A DNA stretch of 8,081 bases from Dehalococcoidia bacterium (GTDB lineage: Bacteria; Chloroflexota; Dehalococcoidia; JAENJB01): the NCBI GenBank assembly GCA_030690705.1, contig JAUYGE010000050.1:1-8081 (forward strand), given 5' to 3'. The translations under genes were made by a program, and so were the position numbers. Shown piece by piece: positions 1 to 5,401 of the stretch. Every line of letters begins with the position of its first letter. Within the stretch, counting starts at the first letter, position 1. The notes under the pieces were generated by a model, which did not search any database, was not told where the DNA came from, and saw nothing but the letters and a program-made list of their open reading frames with translations.

Positions 1-2
1 TG

Positions 3-269
3 TCCGGCTACGGAGAGAGGCTGGCCGGCTCCTTTGTCATCAAGGACATGAAGAAATACCGCAAGTTCGGCGGATTCCTCTACCAGCACAAAGAGATCTT
101 CGACCGGCTCCCCGGTCTTTCCTCGTTTGCTGCGAGGGAGATGCTAACCGTCAACGGAGTCGCCAAGAATCAAAAACAGAGGCTGATAGGCCGGGAGTTC
201 CGCCGGCAAGGGATGTCTCTCTTCAGGCTCCTTCGCCTGCTGTGGCAGGCATGGAGGGCAGTGAAATGA
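3..269 (+). CDS. fixC: FixC-like electron transfer flavoprotein-quinone oxidoreductase, C-terminal end (5' truncated by window)
   Basis: Only the last 88 codons are present; the reading frame is open from base 3 and the gene starts outside the window. The visible segment is rich in basic and aromatic residues, with a stretch resembling 'SFV-KDMKKYR' followed by 'LFDRLPGLSSFAAREML', which I recognise as the C-terminal tail of the FixC/ETF-QO flavoprotein family. In that family FixC is an FAD protein that moves electrons from the FixAB electron-transfer flavoprotein toward quinone, working with the ferredoxin FixX. The stop codon TGA (267-269) overlaps the ATG of the next gene in an ATGA arrangement, which implies translational coupling with fixX and strengthens the assignment. 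The FAD-binding N-terminal half cannot be examined here. The call rests on the tail plus the immediate neighbour; confidence is good but not complete. Confidence 0.8.
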   Translation, partial: SGYGERLAGSFVIKDMKKYRKFGGFLYQHKEIFDRLPGLSSFAAREMLTVNGVAKNQKQRLIGREFRRQGMSLFRLLRLLWQAWRAVK

Positions 270-550
270 GCATGCCGCTGGAGGGCAAACTGTTCCTTGA
301 CCGCTTCAAGGTAGATGAGGAAAGCCACCTACGGATAATTGACGGGGAGAAGTGCTTCGAAGAGTGTGAGGGACAGCCCTGCCTTTATCTCTGTCCGGCC
401 AACGTCTACCGGCTTGAAGAGGGAAACCGCATCAGCATCAACTACGAAGGTTGCCTGGAATGTGGCTCCTGCCGGATTGCCTGCCGCCACCTCAACATAG
501 AATGGCGTTTCCCCCGGGGCGGCTACGGCATCAGCCACAAGTTCGGCTAA
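266..550 (+). CDS. fixX: FixX-like ferredoxin (ferredoxin subunit of the FixABCX complex)
   Basis: A 94-residue iron-sulfur protein, the usual length for FixX. It has eight cysteines: C30, C34, C39 and C43 (the last followed by Pro, 'LCPANVY'), and a classic C63-x2-C66-x2-C69-x3-C73 cluster motif ('CLECGSC'). The end, 'W-RFPRGGYG' then a terminal 'KFG', is a hallmark of the FixX family. Eight cysteines are enough for two [4Fe-4S] clusters. In the family this subunit docks on FixC and relays electrons in the flavin-bifurcating Fix/Etf complex. I chose the ATG at 266 because a GGAGGG site (253-258) lies 7 nt upstream and the ATG overlaps the fixC stop as ATGA. Upstream GTG (242) and ATG (251) codons in the same frame have no better ribosome site and give an N-terminus not expected for the family. 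Confidence 0.92.
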   Translation: MSMPLEGKLFLDRFKVDEESHLRIIDGEKCFEECEGQPCLYLCPANVYRLEEGNRISINYEGCLECGSCRIACRHLNIEWRFPRGGYGISHKFG

Positions 551-571
551 GGAGCATGGAGGGAGGAACCC

Positions 572-817
572 ATGACAGGGGAAATACGGGAGATAGCAAT
601 CGACAAGGTTCGTCCCAACCTGAGGCTGGTGTATGAGGAGGACGTCATCCTTCGCCTATGCGAGGATATCAAGTTCCGGGGGCTTCAAGAGCCTATTGTA
701 GTGGAGCTAGTCGAATACTGGTTTCAGATTGTGGATGGCGAGAAACGCTGGCGCGCCTGCAAGAGAATCGGATGGATGAAGGTCAGGGCGCTGATTCTGG
801 AGTTCTCCGTAGTATGA
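572..817 (+). CDS. Stand-alone ParB N-terminal (sulfiredoxin-fold) domain mini-protein
   Basis: An 81-residue protein that consists of little more than one ParB/Srx-fold domain. Visible landmarks are 'IAIDKVRPN' at 8-16 (first strand, typical of ParB entry), 'LCEDIKFRGLQEPIVV' at 29-44 (helix and loop before the second strand) and 'GEKRWRACKRIG' at 56-67, which is the ParB box with the GE(R/K)R phosphate-binding signature. The chain stops soon after the next strand ('VRALILEF'), so it lacks the helix-turn-helix and dimerisation domains of chromosome-partition ParB. It is therefore unlikely to be a true partition protein. The Cys-containing motif of real sulfiredoxin is not at the expected place. 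ATG 572 is preceded by a very strong GGAGGGAGGAA site (558-568). The gene starts 21 nt after fixX and is probably read from the same transcript. Function unknown; a nucleotide-binding or regulatory role is an inference from the fold. Confidence 0.8.
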   Translation: MTGEIREIAIDKVRPNLRLVYEEDVILRLCEDIKFRGLQEPIVVELVEYWFQIVDGEKRWRACKRIGWMKVRALILEFSVV

Positions 818-826
818 CCCCAGAGG

Positions 827-856
827 TGCTACAATTGCGTTGAACACAGCTTCAAC
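827..856 (+). promoter_or_regulatory. Possible nitrilase promoter (extended -10) followed by a 6-bp dyad
   Basis: An extended -10 element TGCTACAAT lies at 827-835, just after the mini-protein stop. There is no good -35 at the expected distance, which extended -10 promoters tolerate. Immediately downstream, around the expected start of transcription, GTTGAA (839-844) and TTCAAC (851-856) form a perfect inverted repeat with a 6-nt spacer. It could be an operator half-site pair or a short leader hairpin. Nothing here proves activity; the nitrilase gene may also be read through from fixX. Confidence 0.4.
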
Positions 857-902
857 AACTGGAGAAGGATGACGTGCGCCGCAAAACAGGAGGAGGAACG
901 CG

Positions 903-1970
903 ATGATAGGACCCGAAGTTTACCCGAAGTTCAAGGCCGCCGCCGTTCAGGCCGGGCAGGTCATCCATGAACCGCCGAAATGCTTCGATGTCAAAGCCAC
1001 TCTGGAGAAAGCCATCAGCTACATCGACCAAGCAGGAAAGAATGGGGCACGGCTCATCGTGTTCCCCGAATGCTGGCTGCCCAGCTACCCGCACCGGCCC
1101 CTGTATATCTTTGAGCGCAACCTGGGCATCATCTGGGCCGAGCTTCTCAAACACTCCATCGAAGTTCCCGGGCCGGAGACGGAAGAGCTCGGCAAGGCTG
1201 CCCGGAGAGCCAACGCCTATGTGGTGATGGGGATAAACGAGAGGGACCGGAAATACCAGGGACGAATGTACAATTCCCTGCTCTACATCAGTCCCCGCGG
1301 CGAGGTCATGGGAGTGCACCGCAAGATCAGCAATACCATATATGAGCGCTTGTTCCACACCCCCGGCGATGGCGGCACCAACCTGAAAGCCGTCTTCCCT
1401 ACAGAGATCGGGATAATAGGAGGCTCTATCTGCGGGGAGCACTGCCAGCACCTCTTGCTTTACAACTGGATCATGCAAGGGTTACAGGTCCACTGCTCTT
1501 CCTGGCCGGGGCATTCGGCGGCTACTCTGAAGACCATCCAGGACGTGCAGACGCGGGCCCTCTGCACCTCAGGGGGCGTCTTCGCTGTGCTGGCTGCCGC
1601 ATACCTCCCGCCCCAGGACCGTCCGAAGGTCTTTCTCAAATCAGAATCTCCCCACGACCAATGGTGCGGCGGCAGCGGCATCATCGACCCATACGGCAAC
1701 TACATTGCCGGCCCGGTCTACGACCAGGAGACCATAGTCTACGGCGACATTGACCTCTCCGAGGTCATGGTGAAGAAGCACTCGGTGAGTCCGACCGGAA
1801 TATTCAGTCGCTGGGACATCCTCTCCCTGGCTGTCCGACAACATGAGTACGAGCCGCTGATACCTATGGAGGACAACGACATGCCCAAGCAGACGGCCGT
1901 TGCGGAGAGACTGAAAGCCCTGGAAGAGCAGGTCAAGGAGCTAGAGCGAAGGCTGGCTTCTACTCAATAG
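903..1970 (+). CDS. Nitrilase-superfamily C-N hydrolase with C-terminal coiled coil
   Basis: A 355-residue carbon-nitrogen hydrolase. The Glu-Lys-Cys triad is visible: E56 in 'FPECWLPSYPH', K141 in 'HRKISNTIYER' with the following 'GDG', and C177 in 'GGSICGEHCQ'. The superfamily hydrolyses nitriles or amides through a thioimidate or acyl-enzyme on the Cys. The 'hRK-x3-T-x2-ER' and 'FPE-WLP-YP' patterns point to the true nitrilase/cyanide-hydratase branch, not to NAD synthetase or omega-amidase types. The usual CWE after the nucleophile is CGE here, with a second Cys at 181. Residues 333-351 have hydrophobics V333, L337, L340, V344, L347 and L351 in an exact heptad pattern among charged residues, so the tail is probably a short coiled coil that could help oligomer assembly. 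ATG 903 follows AGGAGGAGGAA (888-898). Substrate is not predictable. The gene converges on rubrerythrin with 2 nt between stop codons. Confidence 0.9.
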   Translation: MIGPEVYPKFKAAAVQAGQVIHEPPKCFDVKATLEKAISYIDQAGKNGARLIVFPECWLPSYPHRPLYIFERNLGIIWAELLKHSIEVPGPETEELGKAARRANAYVVMGINERDRKYQGRMYNSLLYISPRGEVMGVHRKISNTIYERLFHTPGDGGTNLKAVFPTEIGIIGGSICGEHCQHLLLYNWIMQGLQVHCSSWPGHSAATLKTIQDVQTRALCTSGGVFAVLAAAYLPPQDRPKVFLKSESPHDQWCGGSGIIDPYGNYIAGPVYDQETIVYGDIDLSEVMVKKHSVSPTGIFSRWDILSLAVRQHEYEPLIPMEDNDMPKQTAVAERLKALEEQVKELERRLASTQ

Positions 1971-1972
1971 AC

Positions 1973-2476
1973 CTATTCAATTAGTTTGAACATCGACTTC
2001 GGCATGCCGCAGACGGGACACTTCTCTGGCGCTTGCCCTTCCACCGTGTTACCGCAGTACTGGCAGACGTAGAAAGGTTTCAACTCCGTAGCCTGGCCCT
2101 TTTCAAGCATGTCCAGGGCATCGATGTACAGACCGTGGTGCAGCCGCTCAACCTTGTTAGCGAAGTCGAAACTACTCTTCGCCTTGCTGCTGCTTTCCAC
2201 CTCGGCCTGTTTTATGAAGGCTGGATACATCTCAGTGAACTCATAATGTTCGCCACCGATAGCCGCTCGCAGATTGTCCTTCGTGGACCCCACGCCCTGC
2301 ATGACTTTGAGGTGGTTGCGGGCATGTACCGTCTCAGCCTCCGCTACGGCACGGAACAGACGCGCGACCCGCTTGTGCCCTTCCCCCTCGGCTTTCTCCG
2401 CAAAGAACAGGTACTTGCGGTTTGCCTGGCTTTCTCCGGCAAAAGCAGCCCCAAGGTTTTCTTTTGTCGTGCCCAC
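1973..2476 (-). CDS. rbr: Rubrerythrin
   Basis: A 167-residue rubrerythrin, the common short form. The N-terminal four-helix di-iron domain shows E15 in 'GESQANRKY', E48 and H51 in 'EAETVH', E76/E79 in 'GEHYEFTEMYP', and E110 and H113 in 'VERLHHGLY', which together supply the expected iron ligands. The C-terminal rubredoxin-like domain carries C138-x2-C141 and C153-x2-C156 for one Fe(SCys)4 centre. Family members are cytoplasmic peroxidases that reduce hydrogen peroxide with electrons from rubredoxin, protecting anaerobes from oxygen; a rubredoxin gene lies about 2.7 kb away. The start is GTG at 2476-2474, decided by AGGAGG (complement of 2482-2487) 5 nt upstream. The gene begins 21 nt after the phosphofructokinase stop codon on the same strand, so it is probably the second gene of that transcript. 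Confidence 0.95.
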   Translation of the reverse strand: MGTTKENLGAAFAGESQANRKYLFFAEKAEGEGHKRVARLFRAVAEAETVHARNHLKVMQGVGSTKDNLRAAIGGEHYEFTEMYPAFIKQAEVESSSKAKSSFDFANKVERLHHGLYIDALDMLEKGQATELKPFYVCQYCGNTVEGQAPEKCPVCGMPKSMFKLIE

Positions 2477-2497
2477 TTTAACCTCCTGCCAAAAATA

Positions 2498-3466
2498 CTA
2501 TTGAAAGAGGATCTTGATTATTTCATCGAACCCGGCATTGAGCTCCTTCTTCTTCCCCCAGGTATCCTCCAGCCCGGCATATGCCACTTCACTCCTGACC
2601 TCGCCAACCATGCAGCCCTTTCTGCCTTCTAGAAGGGCTTTTACCGCGGCAATCCCCAGCTTGCTCGCCAGGACGCGGTCGCGCGCTGTGGGAGAACCTC
2701 CGCGCTGGATGTGCCCGAGCACACATACCCTGGACTCCATGTCAACTCTATCTCGGACCTGCTGGGCTATCTGGAAACTGACCCCTGGCTTCTCAACCTC
2801 AGCTACAACAACGATGGCGCTTCTCCTCCCCTGCTTGAATTTCTCCTGCAGTTTCGAGCACAGATCATCAATACTCATCGGCACTTCCGGAATCATGAGT
2901 TCCTGAGCGCCGCCCGCGATGCCGCTCTCAAAGGCGATGAAGCCAGTATGGTTCCCCATGACCTCCACAAAGAAGAGGCGCTCATGCGAGAGGGCCGTAT
3001 CCCTTATGCGGTCAATAGCCTCAAGAGCGGTATTCACTGCGGTATCAAAGCCTATGGTGTAATCCGTGCCGAAAACATCGTTGTCTATGGTCCCCGGCAC
3101 ACCGACCACACTTACTCCGCTCTCCCTTGCCAGTTCGGTGCCGCCGCGGAAGGTGCCGTCACCGCCGATAAGGATCAGGCCCTCGATCTTTTTCTCAGCC
3201 AGCGTCCTTATCGCCTTTCTCCGGCCCTCCTTCGTCATAAACTCGGCGCAGCGCGCCGTCTCAAGTATCGTGCCACCCAGATGCACAATATTGGCAACGG
3301 AGTCTCCATCCATACTCACCGTGTCTCCGGTGATTAGCCCGGCGTAACCCCGCTTTATGCCCACGATCTCAACGGAATTCGCGAGGGCGGTGCGCACTGT
3401 TGCTCTGATAGCAGCATTCATACCCGGAGCATCTCCACCGCTGGTGAGCACGCCAATTCGCTTCAC
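2498..3466 (-). CDS. pfkA: ATP-dependent 6-phosphofructokinase
   Basis: A 322-residue PFK of normal bacterial length. It phosphorylates fructose 6-phosphate to fructose 1,6-bisphosphate, the committed step of glycolysis. Motifs in order: 'GGDAPGMN' at 10-17 (ATP loop), R72 in 'TARCAEF', 'GGDGT' at 101-105, 'PGTIDND' at 124-130 with catalytic Asp128, 'GTDYTIGF' at 133-140, 'IPE' at 192-194 and 'GHIQRGGSP' at 251-259. Gly at 104 and at 125 (where pyrophosphate-dependent enzymes usually have Asp and Lys) argues for ATP as phosphoryl donor. The loop that reads MGR in most enzymes is M170-G171-N172, so the Arg that contacts substrate phosphate across the subunit interface in E. coli PfkA (Arg162) appears replaced by Asn. 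The start is GTG 3466, preceded by GAGGAGGT with 4-5 nt spacing; the longer in-frame extension to 3532 has no family similarity. Followed by rubrerythrin. Confidence 0.95.
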   Translation of the reverse strand: MKRIGVLTSGGDAPGMNAAIRATVRTALANSVEIVGIKRGYAGLITGDTVSMDGDSVANIVHLGGTILETARCAEFMTKEGRRKAIRTLAEKKIEGLILIGGDGTFRGGTELARESGVSVVGVPGTIDNDVFGTDYTIGFDTAVNTALEAIDRIRDTALSHERLFFVEVMGNHTGFIAFESGIAGGAQELMIPEVPMSIDDLCSKLQEKFKQGRRSAIVVVAEVEKPGVSFQIAQQVRDRVDMESRVCVLGHIQRGGSPTARDRVLASKLGIAAVKALLEGRKGCMVGEVRSEVAYAGLEDTWGKKKELNAGFDEIIKILFQ

Positions 3467-3543
3467 ATTGACCTCCTCGGTGGGTATCCGTCGCGGATCC
3501 CCGCCATTTTCACTGAATTCGATGATGCCCACTCCACCACGTC

Positions 3544-3559
3544 CTCCGTCCGCACGGAG
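3544..3559 (-). promoter_or_regulatory. Small hairpin in the pfkA leader
   Basis: CTCCGT (3544-3549) and ACGGAG (3554-3559) are a perfect 6-bp inverted repeat around a 4-nt loop. It lies about 25 nt downstream of the predicted pfkA transcription start and about 80 nt before the GTG. It is not followed by a T-run, so it is not a terminator. It might stabilise the leader or be chance. Confidence 0.3.
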
Positions 3560-3588
3560 CCAACCATGATTGACTGAGCTGGTACCAC

Positions 3589-3617
3589 AGTATATCCGAT
3601 TTGCCGCTTTTGTTGAA
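3589..3617 (-). promoter_or_regulatory. Predicted promoter for the pfkA-rbr operon
   Basis: On the minus strand a -10 box TATACT (complement of 3589-3594) sits exactly 17 nt downstream of TTCAAC (complement of 3612-3617), a weak -35. Transcription would begin near 3582, leaving a leader of roughly 115 nt before pfkA. It is divergent from the promoter of the ribonuclease gene, with the two -10 boxes about 60 bp apart. Confidence 0.45.
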
Positions 3618-3652
3618 TCAGGGAGGCCTGTACATATGTCCGGTGAAGGGTT

Positions 3653-3661
3653 TGGTATAAT
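3653..3661 (+). promoter_or_regulatory. Predicted extended -10 promoter for the MBL ribonuclease-rubredoxin unit
   Basis: TGGTATAAT (3653-3661) is a perfect TATAAT -10 box with the TGn extension. No convincing -35 hexamer is seen 16-18 nt upstream, as is allowed for this promoter class. An 8-bp palindrome ACATATGT (3632-3639) lies where a -35 or activator contact would be. Transcription would begin near 3668, giving a leader of about 93 nt before the ATG at 3761. This position also argues against the GTG at 3677 as the start of the protein. Confidence 0.55.
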
Positions 3662-3760
3662 GTCTGCAAGTCAGGGGTGGGCACTCTGTCTGGTTTAGTC
3701 ATCAGCAATAGCGGAACCGGTAAAGATTGCGGACAACAGGCAGACCCCGAAAGGAATGGA

Positions 3761-5170
3761 ATGAAAGGTAAACTGCGTTTTCTGGGCGCTGCCGGTAATG
3801 TGACAGGGTCCCGCTATCTTCTTGAAACCGGCAACCGCCGCCTCCTGGTGGACTGCGGCCTTCACCAGGAGAGAGAGTTCAGGGCACGGGACTGGCAGCC
3901 CTTCCCCGTGTCACCGGATACCATAGACGCTGTTCTGCTGACTCACGCGCACCTTGACCATTGCGGTATGCTGCCCAAACTGGTCCACGAGGGCTTCAGA
4001 GGAAGAATCTACTGCACGGAAGCGACTGCCGAGCTTGCTCAACTCATCCTTCTGGATTCGGCTCACCTGCAAGAAGAAGATGCGGCGTTCAAGAAACGGA
4101 GACATGAGCGAGAGGGCAGAAGAGGCCCTTTCACCGAGGCTCCGCTTTACACCATCGAGGACGCCAGGGCCTCGTTTCCCCTGTTCAGTCCCATTGAATA
4201 CGGTGAGCCCGTCCGGTTGGGCAAGCAGGTTGAAGCAACATTTCACGACGCCGGTCATGTCCTCGGTTCAGCCATGATAAAGGTTGTCATCAGCCAGGGT
4301 TTAGAGAAGACCACCGTGCTCTTCTCGGGGGACATCGGCCGGTGGGACAGACCCATACTCGAGAACCCGACCATCTTCAAGGACGAAGTGGACTACGTCG
4401 TTATGGAGTCGACCTACGGCGATAGGCTGCATGACAGATCTACCAGCATCGGTGAGGAGCTTGCCGGAATCATCAACTCAACGACCGGGGCCGGAGGGAA
4501 CATCGTCGTTCCCAGCTTTGCTCTCGAGAGAACCCAGGAAATCCTCTACTATCTCAACGACTTGCTTGCCACGGACCGGATACCGCACATCATGGTCTTT
4601 CTCGATAGCCCTCTGGCCGTGGATATCACGAAAGCATTCCAGCGGCACGAAGGGCTGTTCGACGAGGAAATGAGAAAACTTGTGGCCGCTAACCGCTCGC
4701 CTTTCGATTTCCCCGGGCTGAAGATGGTCCGGAGCGTGGACGCTTCGAAGGCCATTAACCATATTCGCGGCACCGTCATGATCATAGCAGGGTCTGGAAT
4801 GTGCACCGGCGGAAGGATAAAGCACCATCTGGTCGCCAACATCTCACGCCCCGAGAGCACCATCCTCTTCGCCGGATACCAGGCGGTGGGGACCCTCGGG
4901 AGACAAATTGTTGACGGCGCCCGGACCGTCCGAATATTGGGACAACACTACCCCGTAAGGGCGAGAATCGTCCAGATGCCCGGTCTATCGGCCCACGCCG
5001 ATAGAGACGACCTCTTCCGGTGGCTCTCGGCGCTCCCTAAACCACCCAAATGCGTGTTCGTCACTCACGGAGAGCCGGACGCCGCCCTGAAGTTCGGAGA
5101 GTTCCTGAGCGCCAAGACCGGCTGGAACGTATCGCAGCCGCGGTACGGAGATGAGACCATCCTGGAATAG
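3761..5170 (+). CDS. MBL-fold beta-CASP ribonuclease (CPSF/TTHA0252 type)
   Basis: A 469-residue zinc-dependent hydrolase of the RNA-processing beta-CASP group. The metallo-beta-lactamase core shows H62-x-H64-x-D66-H67 ('THAHLDH'), H166 ('GHVLGS') and D191 ('FSGDIGR'). The beta-CASP insert and RNA-specificity part follow: motif A E216 in 'MESTYGDR', '[10 protein letters not shown]' at 251-260, 'LDSPLAV' at 281-287, 'GSGMCTGGR' at 344-352 with 'KHHL', '[12 protein letters not shown]', motif C H412 in 'LSAHADRDD', and the final ligand H436 in 'THGEP'. Known relatives are endo- or exoribonucleases acting in the cytoplasm. There is no N-terminal KH extension, unlike archaeal CPSF1. ATG 3761 has an AAGGA site 6 nt upstream, and the protein then begins directly with the first strand 'KLRFLGAAG'; the in-frame extension back to GTG 3677 looks non-coding. 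Rubredoxin follows after 20 nt. Confidence 0.93.
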   Translation: MKGKLRFLGAAGNVTGSRYLLETGNRRLLVDCGLHQEREFRARDWQPFPVSPDTIDAVLLTHAHLDHCGMLPKLVHEGFRGRIYCTEATAELAQLILLDSAHLQEEDAAFKKRRHEREGRRGPFTEAPLYTIEDARASFPLFSPIEYGEPVRLGKQVEATFHDAGHVLGSAMIKVVISQGLEKTTVLFSGDIGRWDRPILENPTIFKDEVDYVVMESTYGDRLHDRSTSIGEELAGIINSTTGAGGNIVVPSFALERTQEILYYLNDLLATDRIPHIMVFLDSPLAVDITKAFQRHEGLFDEEMRKLVAANRSPFDFPGLKMVRSVDASKAINHIRGTVMIIAGSGMCTGGRIKHHLVANISRPESTILFAGYQAVGTLGRQIVDGARTVRILGQHYPVRARIVQMPGLSAHADRDDLFRWLSALPKPPKCVFVTHGEPDAALKFGEFLSAKTGWNVSQPRYGDETILE

Positions 5171-5190
5171 CGAAAAGGGCGGGTGCGAGA

Positions 5191-5355
5191 ATGCCGAGAT
5201 ACATGTGTTTGGTGTGTGGCTACATCTACGACCCGGAGCAAGGCGACCCCGACCACGAGATGAAACCGGGGACCCCGTTTGAAGCGCTGCCTGACGGCTG
5301 GGTATGCCCAGTATGCGGAGCGGACAAGAGCCAGTTCAGGGTACTGCAGGGCTAG
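5191..5355 (+). CDS. Rubredoxin
   Basis: A 54-residue rubredoxin, full length for the family. It has the two CxxCG knuckles that hold one Fe(SCys)4 centre: C6-x2-C9-G ('[15 protein letters not shown]') and C39-x2-C42-G ('[11 protein letters not shown]'), together with '[15 protein letters not shown]' between them. It is a small cytoplasmic one-electron carrier; usual partners are rubrerythrin, superoxide reductase and flavodiiron proteins. ATG 5191 is the family-like start ('[11 protein letters not shown]'). The ribosome site is poor (AAAAGGG at 5173-5179, rather distant), so translation may depend on the upstream gene, whose stop is 20 nt before. A fused-domain rubrerythrin encoded at 1973-2476 is the most obvious local redox partner. 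The gene converges with era, 46 nt separating the stop codons, and no clear terminator is visible in between. Confidence 0.95.
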   Translation: MPRYMCLVCGYIYDPEQGDPDHEMKPGTPFEALPDGWVCPVCGADKSQFRVLQG

Positions 5356-5401
5356 CTACTACGGCAGCCACTCCAACCTCAGATGGGGAATAATGCCGGC
5401 T

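Noticed and set aside
572..817. Chromosome or plasmid partition parB, implying a nearby origin
   Set aside because: No helix-turn-helix or C-terminal domain, no parA next to it and no parS-like palindromes noticed.
852..1478. 208-codon open frame opposite the nitrilase gene
   Set aside because: Antisense to the catalytic part of the nitrilase; no recognisable motif or ribosome site.
2711..3337. 208-codon open frame opposite pfkA
   Set aside because: Antisense to PFK motifs; no independent evidence of coding.
3463..3708. 81-codon open frame on the minus strand covering the divergent promoter region upstream of pfkA
   Set aside because: It would cover two predicted promoters and overlap the pfkA start; the translation resembles nothing I know and no ribosome site was seen.
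3761..5355. Flavodiiron protein plus rubredoxin (oxygen reduction pair)
   Set aside because: The metallo-beta-lactamase protein has HxHxDH and beta-CASP/RNA-specificity motifs, not the HxExD ligands and flavodoxin domain of flavodiiron proteins.
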